Below are positions 40,514 through 49,322 of a stretch of DNA of 64,000 nt, in pieces. Under the pieces are notes generated by a model. That model searched no databases. It saw nothing but the letters and a program-made list of their open reading frames with translations, and was not told the DNA's origin. A program made the translations under genes and the position numbers. The stretch is from positions 1 to 64,000 of the forward strand of contig NZ_PHFJ01000006.1 of assembly GCF_003144535.1 (NCBI RefSeq), written 5' to 3'. The DNA is from Proteus penneri. Lineage in GTDB: Bacteria; Pseudomonadota; Gammaproteobacteria; Enterobacterales; Enterobacteriaceae. Each line of letters begins with the position of its first letter. Position 1 is the first letter of the stretch.

Positions 40514-41056
40514 AATAATCTTATCTCCTAATTATTTTGATAATAATAGAGTTAAAAAATAGTTTGTTATTTAAAAAAATAGAAAACCTATCTCAATAAC
40601 CTAGGTTATTAAGAAGTATGCTTTATATTTCTAGAAAATAGAGAGGGTTTATCCGTTAAAAACGGAGAAATGGAAGCATTGACGTTGTTTATACATCATA
40701 ATGTGGGCAATACGTCTAATATGAGGTGTTTTCCTATTATTATTTTCCATAATACTAGTACCTTCACTTATAGGTATTAAATGAGGATTACAGTGAAACA
40801 TATAGGAATTAATATTAATGTGATTATCATCTCAATTATCTATTTATGACTAAAATCATATCTCATTAAAAATAAATAATAAATCAAACATTCCGTTAAC
40901 ACACATATTTTACAAAGAGAATTAAATTTATATAAGGAGACTATCTCAATTAAATTAGTAAGATAATATAAAATAAACCAAGAAAAACAATTAGACTTTA
41001 TTTGGTTATTATTTATTATATTTTCTAAATGTTAATATTATTGATTTATTTTAACA
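40514..41056. promoter_or_regulatory. Upstream region of the carbamoyltransferase operon
   Basis: This 543-bp AT-rich gap must contain the promoter of arcB-arcC-transporter. The clearest signal is a perfect 16-bp palindrome AATAACCTAGGTTATT at 40595-40610, 82 bp before arcB, placed like an operator. I could not find a convincing ARG box. No ORF with a start signal is seen. Confidence 0.5.
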
Positions 41057-41845
41057 TTAAAATAATTTAGCCAGCATCATCACAGCACTACAAATAATTA
41101 AAATTAAAGTCGCATACTGAAATATCCTGTCAGGCATTCTGATCAACAACCACTTAGACAGTGGAATAGAGATTAGCGAACCTAAGAATAACAAAAGTGC
41201 CAAATGAATATCCGTATGCCCATCTTGCATGTAAGCTAGTGCTGAAGATCCTGATAACAATGTTGTCGTAAAGATAGAAGTACCGATAGCTTGTTTAATA
41301 GAAAGGTTCGCATAACGTAGCAATAACGGTAACACAACGACACCACCACCTACCCCCGTTGCCCCTAAAACAACACCTGCGGCAATCGCTGGAAGTAATA
41401 GTGCTTTAATATTTAAAGGCGCTAGTTTTATATTTTCAACCACTACGGGAGGTAATGAGAAAAACATTCTCTGTACAAAAAGAAATAAAGAAAAAATAAT
41501 CGCACCAACAACAAGCGCATTAATTCCCCACTCGACTTGTTGCTGATACTGCTCTAATGAACCTAAATAATTAACCAAAACACTAGCCAAAAAAGTACTT
41601 GGTAGCATTATTCCTAATACAATCATTGCTCTTTTAAAAGGAATATTGCCAAGGCGAAAATGCATATAAGACGAGGTGACTTTCATCAACATAGACAATA
41701 AATTGGCTGTTGCAACTGCCATTAATGCATTCATACCAAAAAAATAGGTCAATACAGGTAAAACAATAACACCGCCACCCACGCCCGTTGTGCTAATAAT
41801 TAAACCAATAGCTGCACCTACCGCTAATGTGGTGATAAGTAACAT
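41057..41845 (-). CDS. TauE/SafE family permease in the mur operon
   Basis: This 262-residue protein has two TauE/SafE repeats, each beginning with the family's Gly-rich signature: ISTTGVGGGVIVLPVLTYFF (about 18-37) and LGATGVGGGVVVLPLLLRYA (about 160-179). Its ATG overlaps the stop codon of the murR-like regulator by one base, so the two are translationally coupled and it is the last gene of the murQ-murP-murR unit. A TauE exporter is not part of the E. coli mur operon; its substrate is unknown and may be a product or side product of amino-sugar catabolism. Confidence 0.83.
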   Translation of the reverse strand: MLLITTLAVGAAIGLIISTTGVGGGVIVLPVLTYFFGMNALMAVATANLLSMLMKVTSSYMHFRLGNIPFKRAMIVLGIMLPSTFLASVLVNYLGSLEQYQQQVEWGINALVVGAIIFSLFLFVQRMFFSLPPVVVENIKLAPLNIKALLLPAIAAGVVLGATGVGGGVVVLPLLLRYANLSIKQAIGTSIFTTTLLSGSSALAYMQDGHTDIHLALLLFLGSLISIPLSKWLLIRMPDRIFQYATLILIICSAVMMLAKLF

Positions 41846-42696
41846 TATTGATTTCCTTGTATAACAGCTTCTCGCCCTTTTAATAAGGCTTTTTCTGCCG
41901 ACTCATTCGCTAATGTCATATATTTAAAAAACAGCACATTAAAAGCCACCATTTGTAAAACTTGTGGCGTGATCACTCCTAATTGAGAGTGTTGTTCGTC
42001 ATAAAAATAAGGCAATGTATAATCTGATAATCGAGTTGCTTCATCTTGTCCAAAACGCGTTAATGCTACTGTTAAACAACCTTCATTTTTTGCCGATTTC
42101 AGCATTCGATTAATATCGGCCGTATTGCCTCGTGCAGTCACGGCAATAGCTAAATCATCAACTGATAAATTGGCGGAATAAGCCAATTGAGCATGAAGAT
42201 CTGGACTAAATAAGGCGTTTTTATTCACGCGAATAAGCTTATGAAAAATATCACTCGCCACAACGGCAGAGGCGCCAATCCCAAACAGGACAATGCGTTT
42301 AGCTGAGACCATTTTTTCAGCCAGCAGATCAATACAATTGGGATCTAACAAAGCCAATGAGTCCTGAATAGCGCTAGTAAACAGATGCCCTGTTTTGGAA
42401 ATAATTAATTCTGTTGAGTCTGTTTTCGCAAGATTGCCATAGAGAATATCGCCACTGCTTTTTTGTTGCTTTTCTTCTGAAAGGTAATCAATTTTAAATT
42501 CAGGATAACCACGATATCCCATTTGACGAGAGAAACGGATAACAGAAGCACTACTTACACCGGCTTTAAGTGCCAGTTCAGCTGCATTCATACTGGCAAT
42601 ATTCTCACTATTATCTAATAGATAATGAGCGATACGCTGTTCTGTGCCTTTGCCCTGAATGAGCAAACTCTCAAGCTTTTTGGTCAGTGTCGACAT
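41845..42696 (-). CDS. murR: RpiR-family regulator MurR-like
   Basis: The 283 residues (E. coli MurR 285) have an N-terminal RpiR helix-turn-helix (about 1-77, with AELALKAGVSSASVIRFSRQ near 40-59) and a C-terminal SIS sugar-phosphate domain (about 125-255, with RIVLFGIGASAVVASDI). MurR represses murQP and responds to MurNAc 6-phosphate. Here it lies within the operon rather than divergently as in E. coli, so it would be autoregulated. It is 24 bp after murP. Confidence 0.85.
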   Translation of the reverse strand: MSTLTKKLESLLIQGKGTEQRIAHYLLDNSENIASMNAAELALKAGVSSASVIRFSRQMGYRGYPEFKIDYLSEEKQQKSSGDILYGNLAKTDSTELIISKTGHLFTSAIQDSLALLDPNCIDLLAEKMVSAKRIVLFGIGASAVVASDIFHKLIRVNKNALFSPDLHAQLAYSANLSVDDLAIAVTARGNTADINRMLKSAKNEGCLTVALTRFGQDEATRLSDYTLPYFYDEQHSQLGVITPQVLQMVAFNVLFFKYMTLANESAEKALLKGREAVIQGNQ

Positions 42697-42720
42697 TCTG
42701 TTATCCTTTTTATTTCTGAC

Positions 42721-44085
42721 TTATTTCTCTGGATCTGTAAATCCCATTAGCATACTGGCAATAAAACCGACAATCCATGCGCCTAATACCGCGATCAGGA
42801 ACTTAATAATTTGCCCATCACCAACTAACGGAATTAATGATAACCCAGCAGTACCAAATGGAATAATGATCCCAACTTGGAAATATGCCATTAATGCACC
42901 ACCAGCCGCACCACCAATACATCCTGCAATAAATGGTTTTCCAAGTGGAAGCGAAACACCAAACAATAAAGGCTCACCGACACCGAAAATACCCACAGGT
43001 AATGCGCCCATTAATGTTTTCTTTAAACGTTGATTTTTAGTGCGTAGATAAACCCAAAAACAAGAGCCTACTTGCCCCATTCCGCCCATAGCCAAAATTG
43101 GAAATAGATAATTTAAACCAAAGGTATTTAAGATTTCGGTATGAATAGGAATTAACCCTTGATGTAATCCCGTTAAGAGTAAAAATAAGAAACTTCCTCC
43201 TAACGCCGCACCAGTTACCACCGCACCACCACCTTGATTCAATAGTGATAATGATACGCCTTGTGCTAATAACTGATTAAGATAATGGCCGATAGGTTGG
43301 AATATCATAATCGCCACAAGAGAAGAGACTAAAATCGTCACAAACGGCGTTAAGATAAGATCAAGACTCTCTTTAACGATGCTACGAAACCATAATTCTA
43401 ATTTTGAAGAGAATACAACCACCATTAATACCGCAAAAATCCCGCCACTGTTTGGCTGTAATTTCTCACCAAATAAGGTGATATCGGCAAGCCCTGGCAT
43501 CGCTAATAATCCCGCCATGACCGCACCAATCGATGTTGATGCGCCCAATTCTTTAGCGGTATTTATCCCAATCATAATAGAGAGATACGCAAATACCGTA
43601 CTACCAATTAATTTGAATAATTTAAATAGTTCAGGGAACTGCTCAACTAAGCCCGGTGCGACTAAACGGATAATATTAATTAACCCCATAATCAAACCGC
43701 AGCCAATTAAAGCAGGAATGGTAGGAACAAAAATAGCCGCTAATGTATTTAGCATACGGCGGATTGAGAAGCCTTTTTTCACTGAGGTTGACGCTGGCTT
43801 ATCTTCACTACTTGCTGAACTTTTTTGCATACGTTTATTCATGATGGAATAAACTTTTGCCGCAGTCCCCATTCCGACAATCACTTGATGCTGTTCGCCA
43901 TTAAATACAACACCTTTAACGCCTTCGACTTGTTTTAAAGCGTCTGCATCAAAAAGTGAACTGTCCTTTAAAATCAGTCGAATGCGAGTCATGCAATGTG
44001 TTAGGGTTGCCACATTTTGAAACCCACCAGCGTGTTTTTCTATTTCTATTGCTAACGTGTCGAGATGTTCTATTTTATTAGCCAT
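42721..44085 (-). CDS. murP: PTS system N-acetylmuramic acid-specific EIIBC component MurP
   Basis: MurP imports and phosphorylates MurNAc. The 454 residues carry an N-terminal EIIB domain with the phosphorylated Cys in THCMTRIRL (about 28-36) and a C-terminal EIIC membrane domain with the glucose-superfamily segment GVGEPLLFGVSLPLGKPF (about 369-386). There is no EIIA domain, so phosphate must come from EIIA-Glc as in E. coli. It lies 42 bp after murQ. Confidence 0.92.
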   Translation of the reverse strand: MANKIEHLDTLAIEIEKHAGGFQNVATLTHCMTRIRLILKDSSLFDADALKQVEGVKGVVFNGEQHQVIVGMGTAAKVYSIMNKRMQKSSASSEDKPASTSVKKGFSIRRMLNTLAAIFVPTIPALIGCGLIMGLINIIRLVAPGLVEQFPELFKLFKLIGSTVFAYLSIMIGINTAKELGASTSIGAVMAGLLAMPGLADITLFGEKLQPNSGGIFAVLMVVVFSSKLELWFRSIVKESLDLILTPFVTILVSSLVAIMIFQPIGHYLNQLLAQGVSLSLLNQGGGAVVTGAALGGSFLFLLLTGLHQGLIPIHTEILNTFGLNYLFPILAMGGMGQVGSCFWVYLRTKNQRLKKTLMGALPVGIFGVGEPLLFGVSLPLGKPFIAGCIGGAAGGALMAYFQVGIIIPFGTAGLSLIPLVGDGQIIKFLIAVLGAWIVGFIASMLMGFTDPEK

Positions 44086-44127
44086 ATGCGTGCCTGCTAA
44101 AGTTTAGAGTGTTTACTCATATTGTTA

Positions 44128-45039
44128 TTAGTTAAATAGGGCAAGTTGCTGTTGTAGCGAACGATAAGGATATTGCTGTGTGATTTGCTCAACTTTCTCC
44201 ACACTCAGATGAAGCTCATACATCAAAATGGCTTTTCTAGGATGATAATTAACCATTTGTAACAAGGCTCTGGCTCTTTCATGTGAAATTCCACACACTT
44301 CGCTGACAATACCTTCAGCACGACGTTGCAATTTTTCATTACTCGCAATCACATCCACCATCAGGTTTTTATGCACTTTCCCGAGCTTAGTCATTACACT
44401 GGTGCTTAACATCCCTAGGATCATTTTTTGAGCTGTACCACTTTTCATTCTTGTGGAGCCGGTTAACACCTCTGCGCCCACGTCTGGTGCAATAGATAGA
44501 TCAGCAATCTCACTCATCTTACTTTTGCCACGCGTGGTAATAGATATTGTTAACGCTTTTAGTTTCTTACCATATTGCAAAGCCGCGACAGTGAAGGGAG
44601 TACGACCACTTGCGGCAATACCAATAACAACATCTTTATCACTGACATGACGACGTTGAAGCTCTTCAATTGCCGCCTCTCGGCTATCTTCAATATTTTC
44701 AACCGCTTTTAGCATTGCATCATGACCACCTGCAATAATTGCCTGTACTAATGTAGAAGGTACACCAAAAGTTGGTGGACATTCGGCACTATCTAGTACA
44801 GCTAATCGGCCACTGGTTCCCGCGCCAACATAAAAAATACGCCCACCTTTTTGCAAACGTTCAGTTATTTTTTCTACTGCTTTAGCAATAGCAGGTAATT
44901 CTTTTTTAACTGCATTTGCAACCGTCATATCTGCACTATTGATTAGCGTAACCAACTCTAAAGCACTTAATTCAGAAAACTGTGTTGTTTCTTGATTGCT
45001 TTCATTTTTAAGACATTCGCTTAATGCATCTTCTTTCAT
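44128..45039 (-). CDS. murQ: N-acetylmuramic acid 6-phosphate etherase MurQ
   Basis: MurQ cleaves the lactyl ether of MurNAc 6-phosphate to give GlcNAc 6-phosphate and D-lactate, connecting peptidoglycan recycling with amino-sugar catabolism. The protein has 303 residues (E. coli 298). The SIS domain shows GRIFYVGAGTSGRLAVLDSA with the catalytic Glu in the following ECPPTFG, and the signature GSTRMKSGTAQKM lies near 200. I prefer the ATG at 45039, with AAGG upstream; two in-frame GTG codons precede it. It heads the murQ-murP-murR-TauE operon. Confidence 0.93.
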   Translation of the reverse strand: MKEDALSECLKNESNQETTQFSELSALELVTLINSADMTVANAVKKELPAIAKAVEKITERLQKGGRIFYVGAGTSGRLAVLDSAECPPTFGVPSTLVQAIIAGGHDAMLKAVENIEDSREAAIEELQRRHVSDKDVVIGIAASGRTPFTVAALQYGKKLKALTISITTRGKSKMSEIADLSIAPDVGAEVLTGSTRMKSGTAQKMILGMLSTSVMTKLGKVHKNLMVDVIASNEKLQRRAEGIVSEVCGISHERARALLQMVNYHPRKAILMYELHLSVEKVEQITQQYPYRSLQQQLALFN

Positions 45040-45052
45040 CACCACAACCTTA

Positions 45053-45099
45053 TGAAATCATATTTCAATTAAAATTACATCCAATGAAATTGTATTTCA
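45053..45099. promoter_or_regulatory. Paired candidate MurR operators
   Basis: Two 15-bp inverted repeats share the pattern TGAAAT-N3-ATTTCA: TGAAATCATATTTCA (45053-45067) and TGAAATTGTATTTCA (45085-45099). Their centres are 32 bp apart, about three helical turns, suiting a tetrameric RpiR-family protein. Both lie within 60 bp of the murQ start. Assignment to MurR is inferred from position. Confidence 0.65.
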
Positions 45100-45118
45100 A
45101 GACTATTTGTCACGATGC

Positions 45119-45134
45119 TGTGAAATGAATCACA
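45119..45134. promoter_or_regulatory. CRP-cAMP site upstream of murQ
   Basis: TGTGAAATGAATCACA matches the CRP consensus TGTGA-N6-TCACA at all ten conserved positions. It lies 80 bp upstream of the chosen murQ start. The E. coli murQP operon is CRP-activated, so catabolite control is very likely. Confidence 0.85.
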
Positions 45135-45273
45135 TTAAGCCCTGTTTTTTGCTTTGTAAGAAATTCAACAGTGGCTATAAAAATAAAGTAATCAATTGAT
45201 TTTAAATCAATTCCACTTACCATCTAAATAAGATAACAAGTGGAATATAAAGATATGATAGTGCGGAGGTGTA

Positions 45274-46194
45274 CTACTTCGCTTGCGCTAAAAACTGCCC
45301 AAACTCTTCAATGCTTGGATAAGAAGATTGTGTGCCTTTTCCGGCAACACTTAAGCCTGAAAACATCACCGCTTTATTTAATGCTTCTTCAATATTATTA
45401 GTGTGAACATAATAATGGGAAAAACAACCAATAAAGGCATCGCCGGCTCCACTGGTATCTATTGCATCAACTTTAATAGCAGGAATGTACTTTTCAATTT
45501 CGCCGTTCATCCATAATGCCCCTTTTTCCCCTAACGTAACGATGACATTCTTAAAGCCTTTTTGTAGTAAAGAACAAGCGGCTTCGCGAATTTCATCCAT
45601 TGTAGTGATTGGCATACCGGTCAATATTTCAAGTTCAGTTTCATTTGGAACAAAAAAATCACAACGAGCAGCAATATCAAGATCTAATGCTTTTGAAGCG
45701 GGAGCTGGGTTAAATAACACTGGAATATGGTGTTTATTGCCGAACTCAATAGCGTGGTAGACCGTTTCAAGCGGGATTTCTAATTGCAGTACAATTATTT
45801 TGCATTTTTTCAGGCTATCTGTCGCTCTATCAATATCTTCTGGCGACAAATGTTGATTAGCCCCTTTAACAATTAAAATGCTATTTGATGATTGGGAAGT
45901 CACAAAAATAGGTGCAACACCACTTGTTGTACCAGGCACTTTTTCAACATAGCGTGTATTAATGCCATAAGACTCTAAATTCATGATGGTGTTATCCGCG
46001 AAAATATCATCGCCGACTTTTGTCAACATCATCACTTTTGAATTTAATTTAGCAGCAGCAACTGCTTGATTAGCGCCTTTACCACCACAACCCATTTTAA
46101 ATGCCGGCGCCTCAAGGGTTTCACCCTCTTTTGGCATCCTATCTATATAGGTGATCAAATCCACCATATTTGAACCAATCACTGCAATATCCAT
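45274..46194 (-). CDS. deoK: Deoxyribokinase DeoK
   Basis: DeoK phosphorylates 2-deoxy-D-ribose to deoxyribose 5-phosphate, the substrate of DeoC. The 306 residues are a PfkB/ribokinase-family protein very close to Salmonella DeoK (MDIAVIGSNMVDLITY, KMGCGGKGANQAVAAAKLNS, CDFFVPNETELEILTGMP). The PfkB catalytic signature is DAIDTSGAGDAFIGCF (about 240-255). It is divergent from deoC and deoR. E. coli K-12 lacks this gene, so the strain may grow on free deoxyribose, although no deoxyribose transporter (deoP) is seen nearby. Confidence 0.93.
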   Translation of the reverse strand: MDIAVIGSNMVDLITYIDRMPKEGETLEAPAFKMGCGGKGANQAVAAAKLNSKVMMLTKVGDDIFADNTIMNLESYGINTRYVEKVPGTTSGVAPIFVTSQSSNSILIVKGANQHLSPEDIDRATDSLKKCKIIVLQLEIPLETVYHAIEFGNKHHIPVLFNPAPASKALDLDIAARCDFFVPNETELEILTGMPITTMDEIREAACSLLQKGFKNVIVTLGEKGALWMNGEIEKYIPAIKVDAIDTSGAGDAFIGCFSHYYVHTNNIEEALNKAVMFSGLSVAGKGTQSSYPSIEEFGQFLAQAK

Positions 46195-46255
46195 AGCGCC
46201 TCTTACTCTTATGTGAAATTTCTAAATGTGAAAATAGTGACATTTTGATAGATAT

Positions 46256-46334
46256 ATAACAGTATAATGTTATTTTTGTATCATCTGTGATTGTTATCTC
46301 ATTAAAACGGCTCTAATATGTTGCCAAACTAACA
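46256..46334. promoter_or_regulatory. deoK-deoC control region: CRP site and DeoR-like inverted repeats
   Basis: A CRP-like site TGTGA-TTGTTA-TCTCA (46286-46301) matches nine of ten conserved positions. Two inverted repeats flank it: ATAACA-N6-TGTTAT (46256-46273) and TGTT-N8-AACA (46319-46334), the latter sharing 11 of 16 bases with the E. coli DeoR operator TGTTAGAATTCTAACA. Dual control by CRP and DeoR is inferred. Confidence 0.6.
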
Positions 46335-46373
46335 TGAGTGAAGAATAACAATCTTTTTACTAAGGAATAGACT

Positions 46374-47042
46374 ATGCGTCCATTAGCTAATTATATCGAT
46401 CATACCCTTCTTGCTGCAGATACAACTGAATCACAAATCAAGAAATTGTGTGCTGAAGCAATTGAACACGGTTTCTTCTCTGTGTGTATTAACACTTCTT
46501 ACATCCCTTTAGCAAGAACTTGCCTTGAAGGCAGTGATGTAAAAGTATGTTGTGTTATCGACTTCCCATTTGGTGCTGGTTTAACAGCAACAAAAGCATT
46601 TGAAGCGGCTGAAGCTATTCGTCAAGGCGCGCAAGAAGTCGATATGGTTATCAATATCGGTATGTTAAAAAGCGGTCGTTTAGACTTCGTAAAACAAGAT
46701 ATTGAAGCAGTAAAAGCAGCTTGTGGTAATACAACTCTGAAAGTGATTTTAGAAACTTGCTTATTAACTGACGACGAAGTACGTTTAGTGTGTGAAATGT
46801 GCCGTGAGATCCGTGTTGATTTTGTGAAAACATCGACAGGATACAGTACAATGGGCGCAACAGAACATCATGTTGCTTTGATGCGTAAAACCGTTGGTGA
46901 TGAAGTTGGCGTGAAAGCATCTGGTGGTGTTCGCGATCGCCAAACAGCATTAAACATGATCAAAGCAGGAGCAACACGTATCGGCGCTAGCGCAAGTGTC
47001 GCTATCGCAACAGATTCAGATGCACCTGAATCAAATTACTAA
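46374..47042 (+). CDS. deoC: Deoxyribose-phosphate aldolase DeoC
   Basis: DeoC is a class I aldolase that splits 2-deoxyribose 5-phosphate into glyceraldehyde 3-phosphate and acetaldehyde. The 222-residue protein has the short-type architecture with [15 protein letters not shown] at the N-terminus, [14 protein letters not shown] (about 88-101), the Schiff-base lysine in [15 protein letters not shown] (about 149-163) and [18 protein letters not shown] (about 180-197). It is followed 55 bp later by deoR. In E. coli deoC lies in deoCABD; here deoA, deoB and deoD are not adjacent. Confidence 0.95.
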   Translation: MRPLANYIDHTLLAADTTESQIKKLCAEAIEHGFFSVCINTSYIPLARTCLEGSDVKVCCVIDFPFGAGLTATKAFEAAEAIRQGAQEVDMVINIGMLKSGRLDFVKQDIEAVKAACGNTTLKVILETCLLTDDEVRLVCEMCREIRVDFVKTSTGYSTMGATEHHVALMRKTVGDEVGVKASGGVRDRQTALNMIKAGATRIGASASVAIATDSDAPESNY

Positions 47043-47097
47043 TTATTTAGCGTATCTTTTTTTGGAGTACGCTATTCGATAATACAAGGATCCTTCG

Positions 47098-47874
47098 GTG
47101 ATAGAGACCAAACAGCACGAACGTTTGCGCCGCCTCAGTGAATGTATAAAACGCTCAGGTCGCATACATCTTAAAGACGCCGCAAGGATCCTTGAAGTTT
47201 CTGAAATGACGATTAGACGCGATCTCAGCGCTGATGCTGAAAACCCGTTCCCAATGTCATTATTAGGTGGCTATATTGTTGCATTAGCCCAACCTCATGC
47301 AGGCTCACTATCAACATCATCCGATATTATTACGCCAGATCAAACTGAAGAACTTCATATTCCTAATCTTGCCGCCGGTATGGTCTCTGAAGGCGATGTT
47401 CTTTTTTTCGATAACGGACAATTTATTCCCACACTGATTGAGCTTATTCCCGATAACCTGCATTTCACTGGGATCTGTTATTCTCATCGAGTCTTTTTGG
47501 CCTTAAGCCAGAAAAAAAATGCCACGGTATTACTCTGTGGAGGTGAATACCGCCCTAAAAGTGATTCATTCTTCAATCCAACCCAACCTTCTTATCTTGA
47601 TAGCATTAATCCTAAAAAAGCCTTTATTTCAGCTGAAGGTGTCCATCTTGATTTTGGCGTTACTTGTTATAACATCGACGATCTTTATATGAAGAAAAAA
47701 GCGATGGATAAATCTATTCGTAAGATCTTACTCACCAAATATCACTATTTTGATGAAACAGCGACAGCCAATATGGGTGATTTAGCGCAATTTGATGTTG
47801 TTATTACTGATAGAAAATTAACGGATGATTACGAAGATTATTGCCGAAAAAGCTCAGTAAAAGTGATTTATTAA
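47098..47874 (+). CDS. deoR: DeoR-family transcriptional repressor DeoR
   Basis: The 258 residues resemble E. coli DeoR (252): an N-terminal DeoR winged helix (HLKDAARILEVSEMTIRRDL, about 22-41) and a sugar-phosphate sensing domain with the GGYIV start and FLALSQKKNATVLLCGGEY near the middle. It probably represses the divergent deoK and deoC in response to deoxyribose 5-phosphate. Translation starts at GTG. It is co-directional with deoC, so it is likely autoregulated. Confidence 0.85.
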   Translation: MIETKQHERLRRLSECIKRSGRIHLKDAARILEVSEMTIRRDLSADAENPFPMSLLGGYIVALAQPHAGSLSTSSDIITPDQTEELHIPNLAAGMVSEGDVLFFDNGQFIPTLIELIPDNLHFTGICYSHRVFLALSQKKNATVLLCGGEYRPKSDSFFNPTQPSYLDSINPKKAFISAEGVHLDFGVTCYNIDDLYMKKKAMDKSIRKILLTKYHYFDETATANMGDLAQFDVVITDRKLTDDYEDYCRKSSVKVIY

Positions 47875-47876
47875 TT

Positions 47877-48066
47877 AAAAGTAGATAACTAACTAAAATA
47901 GATAATAAAGAAAAATTAACCTTAAATTAAATAAATTATATTTATTCTCTTTGATAAAAATAAAGAAAAACAACACCAACTTTTAATTGCTAAAGCAAAA
48001 AAAAGTGGTTACTATGCCTGCGATTTATTATTTTATCCATTTCACTTAACTGCAAGGAGGTATCCC
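47877..48066. promoter_or_regulatory. Upstream region of the rtcB-prfH leader
   Basis: This 190-bp, very A-rich gap follows deoR and must carry the leader transcript's promoter unless deoR reads through. It ends in the near-ideal Shine-Dalgarno AAGGAGGT (48054-48061), five bases before a short ORF. No clear -35/-10 pair or terminator could be assigned. Confidence 0.45.
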
Positions 48067-48114
48067 ATGACAACAACAAATATGAATACTCTTTGCGGAC
48101 AATCTCAGAAGTAA
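48067..48114 (+). CDS. Possible 15-residue leader peptide upstream of rtcB
   Basis: An ATG five bases after the full anti-SD complement AAGGAGGT opens a 15-codon ORF (MTTTNMNTLCGQSQK). Its end overlaps one arm of a 7-bp hairpin: GCGGACA at 48095-48101 pairs with TGTCCGC at 48136-48142. Translation of the ORF would therefore prevent that pairing. The ORF ends 72 bp before rtcB. I infer a regulatory leader; nothing in the peptide itself is recognised. Confidence 0.5.
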   Translation: MTTTNMNTLCGQSQK

Positions 48115-48186
48115 TCCTTTTTTCTTTCTTTTTGCTGTCCGCCAACCAATTTATTTTTTAATCCTTTACATTATATGGATTGGTAT

Positions 48187-49322
48187 ATGGACAACTGTGT
48201 TCATTATTTATCTGATCGCGTTTGTTATATCGCATCGGATAATACTTGGATTGAAAGCAAAGCAATCCAACAATTAGAAACAACGGCTCAACTTCCTGAT
48301 ATGACTTATGTCGCAGGTATGCCAGACCTGCATCCAGGTCGCGGTTATCCTATTGGTGCCGCTTTTTTTCTGTTCGTCGTTTTTACCCCGCTTTAGTCGG
48401 AAATGATATTGGCTGTGGTATGACACTCTTTCAAACTGAATTTAAAAACAGCAAGCTCAACTTAGATAAAGCAGAAAAACAGTTGAGTGAAATGAGTGAT
48501 ATCGCACCTTCAGAATGGTTAGAAGAGCACTTACCCGAAGAGATGCAAAATCACCCTTTCGCTGGCTCTTTAGGCTCTATTGGTGGGGGAAATCATTTTG
48601 CTGAATTCCAGCAAATTGACCAAGTGATTAATGAAGTGCTTTTCGCTGAAAGTGGTATCAATAAAAAACAGTTGTTGCTATTAGTTCACAGCGGATCACG
48701 AGGTTTAGGACAATCTATCTTACGTGCCCACACAGAACAATTTGGTCATAAAGGACTCGTTGCTAACACCGAAGAGGCAAATGAATATTTGCAAGCTCAC
48801 AATAAAGCTCTTGATTATGCAAAGCTAAATCGTCGCCTTATTGGTGAAAGAATAATGCGCCAAATTCGTGCTCAAGGTGCAGTTATTTCTGATGTGAATC
48901 ATAATCTTGTAGAGCCTTGTGAGTTATATGGTCAACAAGGCTGGTTACATCGAAAAGGTGCAACACCTGCACATCACAATATGGTGGTTATTCCGGGATC
49001 CCGCGGTGATTATAGCTATATCGTTAAGCCAATTGTGTCTGAATTAAGCCTTCATTCATTACCTCATGGTGCTGGTAGAAAATGGATGCGTACAGAGTGT
49101 AAAGGACGTTTATCACACCGATTTACACCTTTACAACTTTCACGAACGGCATTAGGTAGCCGTATTATTTGTGCCAATAAACAACTGATTTATGAAGAGG
49201 CTCCACAATCTTATAAATCCATTGAAACCGTGATTGAAAGTATGGTCAGCATTGGATTAATCGAAGTCATTGCACGTTTAAAACCCGTGATCACCTATAA
49301 AACGAGTGGGGAGATGGCGTAA
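48187..49322 (+). pseudogene. RNA ligase RtcB (RtcB2 type, PrfH-associated), one-base frameshift
   Basis: This is a 3'-phosphate/5'-OH RNA ligase using GTP and Mn2+. The first frame carries IASDNTWIESKAIQQLETTA and GMPDLHPGRGYPIGA. The second carries GNDIGCGM (metal-binding Asp and Cys), GGGNHFAEF, LVHSGSRGLGQ and the LPHGAGRKW loop with the guanylylated His. The break is in a T7 run (48363-48369): eight T restore FFSVRRFYPALVGNDIGCGM, so one base is missing. I prefer the ATG at 48187, which aligns with RtcB2 proteins; 48175 is an alternative. Neither has a Shine-Dalgarno. The stop overlaps the prfH ATG (TAATG). All motifs are intact, so an assembly error is likelier than decay. Confidence 0.88.

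Noticed and set aside
43379-43852. 157-codon plus-strand frame opposite murP
   Set aside because: It is antisense to a strongly conserved EIIBC gene and has no support of its own.
47935-48066. Open frame continuous with the short leader ORF upstream of rtcB
   Set aside because: There is no start codon with a ribosome-binding site before the ATG at 48067, and the sequence is simple A-rich DNA.
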